Shown here piece after piece: positions 9,985-20,206 of a DNA stretch of 64,000 nt. The stretch lies in NCBI GenBank assembly GCA_020636475.1, contig JACJXU010000011.1, positions 15,545 through 79,544 of the forward strand. The letters are read 5' to 3'. The position numbers and the translations under genes are program-made. This stretch comes from Chitinophagales bacterium. Its GTDB lineage: Bacteria > Bacteroidota > Bacteroidia > Chitinophagales > UBA2359. Under the pieces are notes generated by a model. That model was not told the DNA's origin, ran no database searches, and was given only the letters and a program-made list of their open reading frames with translations. Position 1 is the first letter of the stretch. Each line of letters opens with the position of its first letter.

Positions 9985-10175
9985 AATACTTCATTTCTTT
10001 GAGACAAGTTCTTCTTTTTTTCGTGTAACTTTGTGTAACATTATGTTCCTATTGTTGCACTAAGTTTTGCTAAGTATTTCACCAAGTTTCACAAAGTAAT
10101 TTACGTACTTGGAAAAAATATCCGGCATAAACTATTTTTTTTAGCAAATTATAGAAACCAATACTTCATTTCTTT
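9985..10175. repeat. 16-bp direct repeat pair with a phased A/T-rich tract between
   Basis: The 16-mer AATACTTCATTTCTTT occurs at 9985-10000 and again at 10160-10175. Between the copies, 10059-10100 holds a degenerate 10-12-bp periodic pattern (TAAGTTTTGC, TAAGTATTTC, ACCAAGTTTC, ACAAAGTAAT), preceded by GTGTAAC twice, ten bases apart, at 10023-10039. No gene is seen here. This could be the scar of a small mobile or repeat element, or coincidence in AT-rich DNA. Confidence 0.45.
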
Positions 10176-10186
10176 TGGGTAGGTAC

Positions 10187-10480
10187 TTAATAAAAAAACC
10201 GCTCCCAACTACGCCCCAAATAATACTGCGCTACCAACAAACCTATCGTCACCAACACAAAAAACGCTACCGACAGTATCACCAACTCCTTTTGGCGTTT
10301 TCCTTCTATTGCTTGTCGTATTTGCCGCAGTTCCCGTTCGGTAGTTTTGCGTTGAGGAATGTTTTTGGGTACTTCCGGCGGCTTGGCGGTAAAAACGTCC
10401 TGCTTATCGTACAAAGTTTTACGTTTGCGCACATTGTTTTTCAAACTCCGAATCATATAATCAACCATTCCGCTACTCAT
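10187..10480 (-). CDS. Small single-pass membrane protein, function unknown
   Basis: 97 residues starting MSSGMVDYMIRSLKNNVRKR. The first ~65 residues are charged and basic with a predicted helix (TTERELRQIRQAIEGKRQKE). One transmembrane helix follows (ELVILSVAFFVLVTIGLLVA), and the short tail ends WERFFY. The minus frame is preferred over the overlapping plus frame at 10175-10546 because it has a clear soluble-helix-plus-TM design and is co-oriented with the DUF3667 gene 62 bases upstream. I do not recognise the family. Confidence 0.65.
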   Translation of the reverse strand: MSSGMVDYMIRSLKNNVRKRKTLYDKQDVFTAKPPEVPKNIPQRKTTERELRQIRQAIEGKRQKELVILSVAFFVLVTIGLLVAQYYLGRSWERFFY

Positions 10481-10542
10481 TGCTACATATTTTTATTACA
10501 GAATGGTTTTTTTGCCGAAAAAGTTTCCTGTCTGCCGTTTTC

Positions 10543-11547
10543 TTAGAAAAACAACAAACTCAGCACAAAATATAGCAGCCACACCAAACTCGCCGACAAT
10601 AGATACGAAAGTGTGAGAAAACTACTTTTCAAAATAGTTTTCCACCAAGCCTGCCCGTACATTTTGCGCATTGCCAACAAAAAATACACTCCCAGCAATA
10701 TTATCGCTACAACAATACTCGTGGCATAAAAATTATTGAACAGCAAATAAACACTCAAAACGACAAAAATAAACGCATGAAAATGCAGGGAAAAGATAAG
10801 ATTTTGGAGAAAATAAATGTCTTTGTGTCGCAAAAACACCAAACTCAGCCACATTGCCAAAACCGGCACCAAACAAAACACCGCCCAAGTAATATGTGCG
10901 AAAATATAAAAGCCCAAATCCCGCTGCCCGGCGCGCGACAATTTGAGCAGTTGCAAACCCAAAAGGCGTTTGGTGGAATTAGGCTCCAAACCCACACTAT
11001 CGGCAAAGGCTTCGGGCGAGATATCCGAAGCGGCGAGAGCGATATACGTTTTTATTTCATTGCTATCAAGGGTGTCTTTTTTCTTAAAAACATTCACATT
11101 CACTACTTCGTCACTTATGTTCACGGTGTCTTTTTGTTTTTTCACTATCTCCGTCATCACCATTTCCGCAAGAGACTGAGAGGAAGTTTCTTTCAGCATC
11201 GAATTTATTTTTAAATTCAGCAAAAAGAAAAACACGACCCCCAACCAAATAAACAAACGCACCGGCGGCACAAAACGAATACGCTTGCCTTGCCAATACA
11301 TTTTGCTAAGCATGCCCGGCTTCAGCAACAATAGTTTCAAACTCTGAAACACTTTGGTATCGAAAGCGAACAAATCGCCCAAAAAATCGATGACTAACTG
11401 ACTAAATCGCAAATGTTTGTTGCTGTTTTCTTGTCCGCAATTCGGGCAATAGTTGTCGTAGAGGCTCTGGGCAAAGGGAAAGTTACAATTTTCGCAGGCA
11501 CTACTTTTAGTTTTCGGTTTCATAGGCAATTTTTCATTTTCAGGCAT
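10543..11547 (-). CDS. DUF3667 domain-containing integral membrane protein
   Basis: 334 residues. The N-terminus has a zinc-ribbon-like pair of Cys motifs (CENC and CPNCGQ, residues ~17-39). It is followed by the family's conserved block (FSQLVIDFLGDLFAFDTKV, then KPGMLSKMYWQGKRIRFVPP), a first TM helix (FIWLGVVFFFLLNL), a polar loop of ~100 residues, and several further TM helices in the C-terminal third. DUF3667 proteins are widespread in Bacteroidota and have no assigned function. It is probably co-transcribed with the small membrane protein downstream. It is divergent from the glycosyltransferase at 11618, leaving 70 bases for two promoters. Confidence 0.88.
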   Translation of the reverse strand: MPENEKLPMKPKTKSSACENCNFPFAQSLYDNYCPNCGQENSNKHLRFSQLVIDFLGDLFAFDTKVFQSLKLLLLKPGMLSKMYWQGKRIRFVPPVRLFIWLGVVFFFLLNLKINSMLKETSSQSLAEMVMTEIVKKQKDTVNISDEVVNVNVFKKKDTLDSNEIKTYIALAASDISPEAFADSVGLEPNSTKRLLGLQLLKLSRAGQRDLGFYIFAHITWAVFCLVPVLAMWLSLVFLRHKDIYFLQNLIFSLHFHAFIFVVLSVYLLFNNFYATSIVVAIILLGVYFLLAMRKMYGQAWWKTILKSSFLTLSYLLSASLVWLLYFVLSLLFF

Positions 11548-11578
11548 AAAATTAAAACAGTCCCTAAAAATAATAAAT

Positions 11579-11586
11579 TATATTTG
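11579..11586 (+). promoter_or_regulatory. Candidate -7 element for the family-2 glycosyltransferase
   Basis: TATATTTG matches the Bacteroidota -7 consensus TAnnTTTG and lies 31 bases before the ATG at 11618. No TTTG is present at the expected upstream distance, so the call rests on the -7 element only. Confidence 0.35.
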
Positions 11587-11617
11587 CCCTTAATTTCTCA
11601 TCAGCCGAAAAACATTT

Positions 11618-12334
11618 ATGCCCAAGATACTAAGTATTGTAATTCCCGCTTACAACGAAGAAAAAACCATTACGACCATCTTAGACAAAATAAATGAAGT
11701 GGTATTGATTAACGCAATGACGAAGGAAATTATCGTGGTAAACGATTGCTCGAAAGATGCAACCGAAAGCGTAATACAACAGTACCAGCAGCAAAATCCA
11801 CAAGCCAATATTCGCTACTTTAAGCACGAAGTGAACAAGGGCAAGGGTGCCGCTTTGAACACTGGTTTTGCCCAAGCAACTGGCGACTACGTGGTAGTGC
11901 AAGATGCAGACTTGGAATATGACCCGCAGGAGTTTAATATTTTGCTCGCTCCTTTGGAAAATGGCTTCGCCGATGTAGTGTATGGTTCGCGTTTTATTGG
12001 TGGCAAGCCGCACCGAATTTTGTTTTTTTGGCATACTATCGGCAATAAGTTCTTAACATTTTTGTCCAATATGTTCACCAATCTGAACCTTACGGACATG
12101 GAAACTTGCTACAAATTGTTTCGCCGAGAAATTATTCAAAGCATTACGCTCAAAGAAAATCGCTTTGGTATTGAGCCGGAGGTTACGGCAAAAATTGCCC
12201 GCATACCCAAAATTCGCATTTACGAAGTAGGTATTTCTTATTACGGACGCACGTATGAGGAAGGAAAAAAGATAAATTGGCAGGACGGTTTTCGCGCCAT
12301 TTACTGCATTCTAAAATACAATTTGTGGGGCTAA
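11618..12334 (+). CDS. Glycosyltransferase family 2 (dolichyl/polyprenyl-phosphate mannose synthase-like)
   Basis: 238 residues with the GT-A fold signature of DPM1-like enzymes: [13 protein letters not shown] at the N-terminus, [11 protein letters not shown], a [11 protein letters not shown] segment, and the metal-binding QDADLEYDP (DxD equivalent, near residue 94). [13 protein letters not shown] and the [13 protein letters not shown] motif follow, as in this subfamily. Such enzymes transfer a sugar from a nucleotide donor to a polyprenyl phosphate at the cytoplasmic face of the inner membrane. No TM helix is present, so it would be membrane-peripheral. The donor and acceptor cannot be read from the sequence. 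Confidence 0.9.
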   Translation: MPKILSIVIPAYNEEKTITTILDKINEVVLINAMTKEIIVVNDCSKDATESVIQQYQQQNPQANIRYFKHEVNKGKGAALNTGFAQATGDYVVVQDADLEYDPQEFNILLAPLENGFADVVYGSRFIGGKPHRILFFWHTIGNKFLTFLSNMFTNLNLTDMETCYKLFRREIIQSITLKENRFGIEPEVTAKIARIPKIRIYEVGISYYGRTYEEGKKINWQDGFRAIYCILKYNLWG

Positions 12335-12442
12335 GTTGTTCAAAAGCGTATCATTTGCGCTAAAAAATTGCTTTTTAGGAATTTTTAATGTCTATTTCTG
12401 CACAAACTGTTATAAAAACGCTAATTTCTTAGGGTTTGTGCT

Positions 12443-12450
12443 TACCTTTG
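12443..12450 (+). promoter_or_regulatory. Candidate -7 element for the repeat-rich T9SS protein
   Basis: TACCTTTG fits TAnnTTTG and lies ~100 bases before the ATG at 12553. No convincing -33 element is seen at 17-20 bases upstream. It supports starting the gene at 12553, because a start at 12436 would lie before the transcription start. Confidence 0.4.
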
Positions 12451-12552
12451 TGGGCTAAAATTCAGTTTTCCCAAGCAGTGTATTACATACCCACAACGCA
12501 AAATAAGAAATTCTGGAAACATATAACGGCTTTCTTGTATAAAAAACAGCCG

Positions 12553-15500
12553 ATGCTATCTTGGATAGTTGCTTGTAGCCTGCTGTTTGTTTTTGCCACA
12601 ACACACGGTTTTGCTTGCGATAATTCGGGCTTTACAGTTCAAACACCTACCCTCAATCCAAACGGCACCGTTAGTTTACCCATTGTTATTCATATTGATG
12701 GCAATACTACTCCCGGCGTTCCCGATACGCACGGTATTATTTTTAGTGCCGATGCGCCAATTGTTTCTGTTTCACCCAACTGCATTACCAATCCTAATAC
12801 AGGCGTACAAATTTGCGCTACCATTAATGGCACTACCGTCATTTGGGGCGACCCTGAAAATTTATCAGTCGATTTTTTAGATGCCGACACCGAGCCTGCG
12901 GTTAGTATTCCGGCAATTATTACCTTAGCTTCTTGGCCCAGCAGTTGGAATGGTAGCGGGCAAGAGGCTTATTATAGTCAAATTAATACAGTATATTGTG
13001 CTGCGGACTCAATTTGCTATTGCCCTACGGGTCCCATTGCGCCATTTTCGTATGATTTTGAAGGGGTAATTTCGCCACCTAACTGTGGTGCGCCGCCTAT
13101 TTTGGTTAATACTACACCTACCCAAGTAATTACTTGTGAGTTCGAACCTTTTACTTTTGGCGTAAATGCCACCAATGCCGATTATATTATTTGGACTGCC
13201 GACCCAAACCCGGAAGTACAATGGGCTCCCGGCAGTTTAACCATTCCCGTTCCTTCTAATGCTACCACACCGAGTGTACAGCAATTTTCTTTAAATTTAT
13301 TAAATAATAATATTCCCCTTGCCAATACAGGTATTTCGGTTTATGCCATCAACGAATGTGGGCAATCCAGCGTCATTACCTTTAGCGTAGGCGTACACAA
13401 TGTATATCCTGCTACGCAAGACACGCTGTACCTTTGCAGCAACGAAACAGTAACTTTGGCAGATGGCAATGCTTACAGTTTGAGTAATTTGGGGGCAGTT
13501 TTGCATTTATCTTCCGAATACGGCTGTGACTCTACGGCATTTATTACCTTTTTGTCCAAACCGCCCATAGAAGGTCCCGACCAAATGCTCAGTATTTGCA
13601 CGAGTGCAACTTTTACGGCTCCTGACGGAGAAATTCTTTCTCCCGGCGACCCTCCTTATCCGGTGACGCTACAAACAGCCGATGGTTGCGATTCTACGGT
13701 TACTTATATTATTTCCGGCATTCCGCCAAAAAATAAATATATTCCACTTTTCGCTTGTCCAGAAGAATTTGCCTACATTGCTTCTTTAGATAAATATCTT
13801 CTCGCCGGAACAACTTGGGACACTACTTTGGTAGCTGCTTCGGGCTGTGACTCTATTGCACATTATACGGTTAATGAATATCCAACTTACGAAGAAAATA
13901 TTACCGAATGGGTTTGCCAAGGCGATGTTTTTGTTTACAATAATATTTCTTTAGGTCCGGGAAGCAATAATACATTTAATTTACAAACAGATAACGGCTG
14001 CGATTCAACCATTAATTTATCGGTAAAAGCCTATCCTGTAGATACAAGTTTTTTAGATATTCCACTCTGTGAAGGAACAAGTACCGAAATTGAAAATGTG
14101 ACAATTTTTGCGGGAGATACCACCTTCATTACCTTAACGGATACGAATCAATGCGATTCGATATTAATAGTTCGTAGCAATGCTATTGCGCCGCTTACTA
14201 CTTCGCTGACCGAAGCCGTTTGTGCGGGAGGATTTTATACTATAGAAGGTGTAAATATTCCGGCAGGAAGCAGCGATACGCTGTATTTAACGAGTTCACT
14301 TTCTTGCGATTCTATTGTTTATGTTACGGTAAATGAGTTACCCGTTATCACCAATACCAAAGATACTTCCGCTTGTGCAGGAAGTTTTGTAGAAATTGAA
14401 GGAGTTTCGATTATTGCCGGAGCAAGTGATACTTTACATTTAACTGCCGCTTCAGGCTGCGATTCTTTGTTGATTGTAAATGTTAGTGAAACCGAGGCAA
14501 TTACGAATAGTATTGATTTAGATGCTTGCGAAAATAGTAGCACTTTCTTTGATGGTGTGGAACTTTTTCCCAATACTTCTACGCCTTTCAATTACACTTC
14601 TGCCGCAGGTTGCGATTCTGTGCTTACCGTAACGGTGAATGAAGTTGCCGCAATTACAAATGAGATTTTCATTGATGCTTGCGAAAATAGTAGCACTTTC
14701 TTTGATGGTGTGGAGCTTTTTCCCAATACTTCTACGCCTTTCAATTACACTTCTGCCGCAGGTTGCGATTCTGTGCTTACCGTAACGGTGAATGAAGTCG
14801 CCGCAATTACAAATGAGATTTTCATTGATGCTTGCGAAAATAGCAGCACTTTCTTTGATGGTGTGGAGCTTTTTCCCAATACTTCTACGCCTTTCAATTA
14901 CACTTCTGCCGCAGGCTGCGATTCTCTGCTTTTACGGTAACGGTGAATGAAGTTGCCGCAATTACAAATGAGATTTTCATTGATGCTTGCGAAAATAGTA
15001 GCACTTTCTTTGATGGGGTGGAGCTTTTTCCCAATACTTCTACGCCTTTCAATTACACTTCTTCCGCAGGTTGCGATTCTGTGCTTACCGTGACGGTGAA
15101 TGAAGTTGCCGCAATTACAAATGAGATTTTCATTGATGCTTGCGAAAATAGTAGCACTTTCTTTGATGGGGTGGAGCTTTTTCCCAATACTTCTACGCCT
15201 TTCAATTACACTTCTTCCGCAGGTTGCGATTCTGTCCTTACGGTTACGGTCAATGAAGTTGCGGCAATTACAAATGAGATTTTCTTGAACGCTTGCGAAA
15301 ATAGTAGCACTTTCTTTGATGGGGTGGAACTTTTTCCCAACACTTCTACGCCTTTCAATTATACTTCTGCCGCAGGTTGCGATTCTGTGCTTACCGTGAC
15401 GGTGAATGAAGTGGCTGCAATTACCAATGAAATTTTTCTTGAACGCTTGCGAAAATAGCAGCACTTTCTTTGATGGGGTGGAACTTTTTCCCAATACTTC

Positions 15501-16947
15501 TACGCCTTTCAATTATACTTCTGCCGCAGGTTGCGATTCTGTCCTTACGGTAACGGTGAATGAAGTAGCGGCGATTACCAATGAAATTTTCTTGAACGCT
15601 TGCGAAAATAGTAGCACTTTCTTCGATGGGGTGGAACTTTTTCCAAACACTTCTACGCCTTTCAATTACACTTCTGCCGCAGGTTGCGATTCTGTGCTTA
15701 CCGTAACGGTGAATGAAGTTGCGGCGATTACCGATGAGATTTTCATTGATGCTTGCGAAAATAGCAGCACTTTCTTTGATGGGGTGGAGCTTTTTCCCAA
15801 TACTTCTACGCCTTTCAATTATACTTCTGCCGCAGGTTGCGATTCTGTGCTTACGGTGACGGTTAATGAAGTCGCGGCGATTCCAGCAACTTTAATTGAT
15901 ACGCTCATTTGTGAAGGCAGTTCTATTATTATTGATAATAAACCATTGGTCGCTGGCGACAGCGTTACCGTAACATTTTCCACTTTATCCAACTGTGATT
16001 CTACGGTTATTTACCACGTTGTAGGTATTGAAAATTTTGAGACCTCAAAAGATACCTTTAATTTGTGCCAATGAAACTGTAGTTTGGGAAAATATTAATA
16101 TTCAAGCGGGCAATTCTCATAGCTTCGATTATGTATCTACGCAAGGCTGTGACTCTACTTTTACCTTAAATGTCATCGCCCAACAGCCACCCAGTATTTT
16201 GTCGCAAACCAATGACGTAAATTGCTTCGGCGACCATAACGGAAGTATTGAAATAATGGGCGACTTGACGAATTTAGTCTTTTCCCTTGACGGCGAAAAC
16301 TTCCAAAATGATGCTATTTTCACTAATTTAAGTTCAGGTACTTATACTTTGACGATTGAAGATTTAAGCCAAAACTGTTTTTATACCGAAACGCTGTCAC
16401 TCCTTACACCCGAAGCATTAAGCCTCGACTTAGGCGATGACATAGAAACTTATGCTGAACAAACGGTGCAAATCAATGCCTCGAGCAATAGCAATAATAT
16501 CGCAAGCTACAACTGGCAAAGCAATAGTGATTTGAGTTGCGAAGATTGCTTAAATCCAACATTTATCGCGAATAGTTCGGAGGAAATAAGCCTACAGATT
16601 ACCGATGAAAATGGTTGTACTGCCGCCGATACACTTCAAGTAACGGTGCAAAATGTACACGATGGTGCGTTGTTTATGCCCAGTGCTTTTAGTCCGAATG
16701 GCGATGGCGTGAATGATGTATTCCGACCAATAACAAAAGGTTCTGTCGAAATTTTGAACTGGAAAATTTTTTAATCGCTGGGGGATTTGGTATTTGAAGC
16801 AGACGGCAACAACGCTTCGTGGGACGGTACAAACAAAGGCATTAGCTGTGATATTGGCGTTTTGTTTGGGTAATAAATTACAAAACTTTTTCCGAAACAG
16901 GTGAAATTATAGCTTCTGAGCAAGGCAATGTAAGCATTATCCGATAA
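12553..16947 (+). CDS. Large Cys-rich repeat surface protein with T9SS type B sorting domain (frameshifted)
   Basis: Read through its frameshifts, this encodes ~1,460 residues. ATG 12553 gives a signal peptide (MLSWIVACSLLFVFATTHGFA); a TTG at 12436 would add 39 residues that do not look secreted. After a ~270-residue N-terminal region come about eight diverged and then nine near-identical repeats, each with the pattern 'Cys...G..........CDS.....V', probably beta-sandwich modules. The C-terminus holds a SprB-like segment (DVNCFGDHNGSIEIMGDL) and the type B domain FSPNGDGVNDVFRPITKGSV. Frame breaks lie near 14932 (+2), 15433-15437 (+1 T), 16060-16075 (net +1), 16767 (+1 T), 16782 (-1 G) and 16860 (-1 T). 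Repairing the last three gives a normal ending, ...NYKTFSETGEIIASEQGN, with stop at 16945. The stop codon abuts the ATG of the next gene. Confidence 0.85.
14488..15867 (+). repeat. Tandem array of nine 153-bp (51-residue) repeats
   Basis: Unit boundaries fall at 14488, 14641, 14794, 14949, 15102, 15255, 15408, 15562 and 15715, ending at 15867. Seven units are exactly 153 bp, one is 155 and one is 154; those two carry the frameshifts. Each unit encodes DACENSSTFFDGVELF, then NTSTPFNYTSAAGCDS, then LTVTVNEVAAITNEIF. The last eight copies are nearly identical in DNA, while the upstream repeats of the same protein are strongly diverged, which indicates recent expansion or homogenisation. Confidence 0.95.
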
Positions 16948-17935
16948 ATGAACACTTTGCAAAAACCATTGCGCATTTTAGTAGTCCGTTTTAGTTCTAT
17001 CGGCGATATTGTACTTACTACGCCTTTAGTGCGTTGTTTGGCACAGCAACTTCCACAAGCCGAAATCCATTATGCCACTTTTTGCAAAATATCACAGCGT
17101 TTTAGTGGTTAATCCTTTTATCAGAAAATTTCATTTATTAGCGGAAAATAATTGGAAGGATTTTTTACATGATTTACAAACAGAAAATTTTGATTATGTA
17201 ATAGACCTCCACCACAATTTGCGAACCCTTAGAATTAAGCAAAAACTACACACGAATAGCTTTTTTCCGAAACTCAATGTACAAAATGGTTGTTGGTGAA
17301 TTTTAAGTGGAATATTATGCCGGATAATACATATTGTGGATAGATATATGGAAACGGTAAAATCGTTGAATGTGCAGTACGATGGCGAAGGTTTGATTTT
17401 TTATCGCGAAAGAAGCACAAAATTTATCCGAAATATTTACTTTTCAAAAGCCTTTATTGCATTAGCCATTGGCGGACAACACGCCACCAAGCGTTTGCCT
17501 GCCGATAAATTAATAGAACTGTGTAATCTTTTACGCCAATATCCTTTGGTATTGTTGGGAGGAAAAGAAGATGCTGCCATTGCTCAAGAAATTGTAACAC
17601 AAAGTGAGGCACAAATTGTAAATGCCTGCGGACAACTCAATCTTGCCCAATCAGCGGAAGTAATTCGCCGCGCCGGCTTCATTGTAAGTCACGATACGGG
17701 CTTAATGCACATTGCGGCAGCTTTAGATAAAAATATGGTTTCGGTTTGGGGAAATACGGTGCCAGTTTTGGGTATGTATCCTTTTTATAAAAATAACAGT
17801 ACCGCCAAACACTTTATGGCAGAAGTAGCAAATTTAGGCTGCCGCCCGTGTTCTAAAATTGGCTACAATACTTGCCCTAAAAACATTTTCGCTGATAAAG
17901 ATATAATACAAAAGCGATAGCAGATTTTGTGATAA
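16948..17935 (+). CDS. Glycosyltransferase family 9 / LPS heptosyltransferase-like (frameshifted)
   Basis: The ATG follows the previous stop directly. The N-terminus LRILVVRFSSIGDIVLTTPL is characteristic of ADP-heptose:LPS heptosyltransferase-like enzymes, as are DYVIDLHHNLRT, ALAIGGQHATKRLP, LVLLGGKEDAAIAQEI, the SHDTGLMHIAAAL motif and the terminal CRPCSKIGYNTCPK. They add sugars to the inner core of lipopolysaccharide at the inner membrane. Frame breaks are seen near 17080 (+1 T), 17285 (-1 A) and 17330 (-2), with several more between 17890 and 17915. Restoring missing bases there gives HFRC followed by DIIQKAIADFV, so the exact end is uncertain. Length is normal for the family at about 325 residues. 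Confidence 0.85.
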
Positions 17936-17976
17936 AAACCTACCATCGCTTTAATATTTTACAAAAAAATCGGGAA

Positions 17977-18959
17977 TTATTTCACCATATACAACACCTC
18001 TTGTACCGCTTTCACTACACGCTCGGGATTAGGGCAACCAAGCATCAATAAGTGTTGGTGCGTACGCCAAAGGTGTGTCTTTGCTACACACGCGGGCTAT
18101 GGGCGCATCTAAGTAATCGAAAGCGCGATACTGCACAATATGCGAAAGTTCCGAAGCAATACCGCTAAGGGTAATTTTACTTTTCTTCAATTACCAAACG
18201 GTTTGTTTTTTTCACCGAATTGATAACCGTAGTATAATCCATCGGACGAATGGTACGCAAATCTATTACTTCTGCTTCAATACCTTGCTGCGCTAAAATA
18301 TCGGCACTTTCTAAGGCTACTTTCATCATTTTGTTGTACGATACAATGGTCACATCTTTGCCTTCGCGCTTAATGTCCGCTACGCCAATAGGAATTAAGT
18401 ATTCTTCTTCCGGCACTTCGCCCGTATCGGAATACATTACCTCCGACTCCATAAACACCACCGGGTCGTCATCGCGAATGGCAGATTTGAGTAAGCCTTT
18501 TGCATCGTAAGGCGTAGAAATAGAAATAACTTTCAAGCCCGGAATATTACCATAAAACGCCTCAAAACTTTGAGAGTGTGTTGCCGCCAATTGTCCCGCA
18601 GAGCCATTGTTGCTGCGGAAAATAATAGGACAACTAAACTGCCCGCCAGACATTTGCAACATTTTTGCCGCAGAATTTATAATCTGGTCGGCAGCTAAAA
18701 TGGCAAAGTTCCACGTCATAAATTCTATCACAGGGCGCAGTCCGTTCATAGACGCTCCCACGCCCAATCCGCAAAACCCAGTTCGGAAATAGGTGTATCT
18801 ATTACACGCTCGGCACCAAATTCGTCCAACATCCCCTGGCCCACTTTGTAAGCTCCATTGTATTCTGCCACCTTTCTCCCATCAAAAACACACGCATATC
18901 GCGGCGCATTTTTCGCTCATCGCTTCGCGTATGGCTTCACGCATCTGTATTTTTCGCAT
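17977..18959 (-). CDS. pdhB: Pyruvate dehydrogenase complex E1 component, beta subunit (frameshifted)
   Basis: With indels repaired this is ~327 residues, starting [14 protein letters not shown] at 18959 and ending [10 protein letters not shown] before the stop at 17977. Family landmarks include [30 protein letters not shown], the [20 protein letters not shown] motif, GADIK-like and [11 protein letters not shown] segments, and [23 protein letters not shown]. The E1 alpha-beta enzyme decarboxylates pyruvate with thiamine diphosphate and passes the acetyl group to E2. Frame breaks lie near 18030, 18182, 18770, 18874 and 18909, each a single base. The gene is convergent with the glycosyltransferase. 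No alpha subunit or E2 is within the window. Confidence 0.9.
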
Positions 18960-19041
18960 CTTATTTTTTTTTGCAACAAAGGTACAAAACATAATGTTAA
19001 ATTGCAGCCGTTTTATTCATCTTTATTCAAAAGATAGCTTC

Positions 19042-19452
19042 ATGATTTATAGTAAATTCTTTTTAGTAGCTGCCGGTTTTAGGCGCGCTGGCAGTAATTT
19101 TGGGTGCTTTTGGCGCACACGCATTGCGCGCGCACTTATCCGCCGACCAAATTCGTATTTATGGAAACAGGCGTTCATTATCAGTTTTTCATGTGCTGGC
19201 ACTGTTGGCAGTGGGCATATCTATGCAATTTTTAACCAATGAAAATACAGCACTTTTCCGCTGGGCAGGTATTTTATTTATAATAGGAATATTGTTTTTT
19301 TCCGGTTCTTTGTATTTGTTGGCAAGTTGCGATATGCTTTCCATTCAATCACTCCACACCCATTTTAGGGACCCATAACACCTTTAGGCGGATTGAGTTT
19401 TTATTGCGGGCTGGGTTTGTTTTGCGCTGGCTTGGTGGCAGCAAAAGGGTAA
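19042..19452 (+). CDS. DUF423 small integral membrane protein (frameshifted)
   Basis: Start ATG 19042 (MIYSKFFLVAAGF). With the breaks near 19079 (-2), 19163 (+1), 19185 and 19360-19371 repaired, the product is ~136 residues with four hydrophobic helices. It carries the DUF423/YwdK hallmark LGAFGAHALRAHLS, then FHVLALLAVGISM and the C-terminal ITPLGGLSFYCGLGLF. The family is widespread, membrane-embedded and of unknown function. The total length from ATG to stop is a multiple of three, showing that the indels compensate, as expected for sequencing error. Confidence 0.85.
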
Positions 19453-19507
19453 TTTTTTCAACTTGTCCTAATTAGCATTTTTTTTAGGACTATTAAGATA
19501 AATCAAG

Positions 19508-19891
19508 ATGCATAAGTACGATGAAATAATCTACAAAAATCAATGGATATTGCCATGAAGAGCCATGAAGATACATAATACCTTAGGCAATGGTTTTCAA
19601 GAGAGTTATTTACCAACGTTGTTTAGCTATTGAGTTAGGGCGGGTAGGTCTTGGCTTCGCTCGTGAAATTGAACAAGATATTTTTGTGATGGAATACTTG
19701 TCGGCACGCGAAGAGTCGATTTTATTGTTGAAAACGATATTGTGGTGGAATTGAAAGCAGTTATCAATTTGGAAGATGTTCATTTGGCGCAGGCAAAAAA
19801 TTATGTAGTTGCCTACAATAAACCTATTGGACTGCTAATAAATTTCGGCGCAAATAATCTTCAATTTAAGAAAATATTTAATCCTAAATAA
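19508..19891 (+). CDS. GxxExxY family protein (frameshifted)
   Basis: A short gene hidden by indels. Reassembling the frames gives MHKYDEIIYKINGYCHEAMK, then IHNTLGNGFQE and IYQRCLAIEL, then ILVGTRRVDFIVENDIVVEL, KAVINLEDVHLAQAKNYV and GLLINFGANNLQFKKIF. This is the GxxExxY family, named for the GNGFQExxY motif, with a D...ELKA centre resembling PD-(D/E)xK nuclease folds. Its function is not established. Frame breaks are near 19537, 19557, 19600 and 19684. Because the surrounding housekeeping genes carry the same kind of indels, sequence error is as likely as real decay. ATG 19508 fits the family's usual start. Confidence 0.8.
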
Positions 19892-20206
19892 CGTCAGAAT
19901 CAAGATTTACAGGATTAAATGATGGACAGAATTTGAATGATAAAATATATCTAATAATACTGAGCATCCTGATACAGACAATAATCACGAAAATCCTAAA
20001 ATCAAGTAAATCCTGATACAGACGAACTTTGGCACAACCACATAATCATGTTTTAGAACCCATCTATAAAAATACCAAACCGAATAATGAAAAAATAACA
20101 ACCTAAGCACTCTGCCCGTAAACATTTTTACGATTAACTTCTTATTTCTATTTCCCTAAAAAAATTCCGCATAATCGTAATTTTGTAAAAATATTAACAT
20201 TTTCTT
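19892..20206. other. Intergenic region with short repeats, before gcvP
   Basis: No gene is seen. GTCAGAATCAAGATTTAC (19893-19910) is an imperfect inverted match (15 of 18) to GTAAATCCTGATACAGAC (20006-20023). ATCCTGATACAGAC also occurs as a direct copy at 19966-19979. Such short repeats often flank GxxExxY genes in Bacteroidota (recollection, not checked). A TAATTTTG -7-like element lies at 20178-20185. Confidence 0.5.
20178..20185 (+). promoter_or_regulatory. Candidate -7 element for gcvP
   Basis: TAATTTTG matches TAnnTTTG, 22 bases before the presumed gcvP start. No -33 TTTG is evident. The surrounding sequence may contain errors. Confidence 0.3.

Noticed and set aside
10175..10546. 123-residue plus-strand frame
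   Set aside because: It overlaps the small minus-strand membrane protein, which has a coherent helix-plus-TM design and is co-oriented with its neighbour.
14898..15512. Open minus-strand frame (204 residues) with internal repeats
   Set aside because: It is the antisense of the 153-bp tandem repeat array; its periodicity comes from the plus-strand gene.
14488..15867. CRISPR array
   Set aside because: The regular 153-bp period has no spacer variation; the units are protein-coding repeats with two Cys each.
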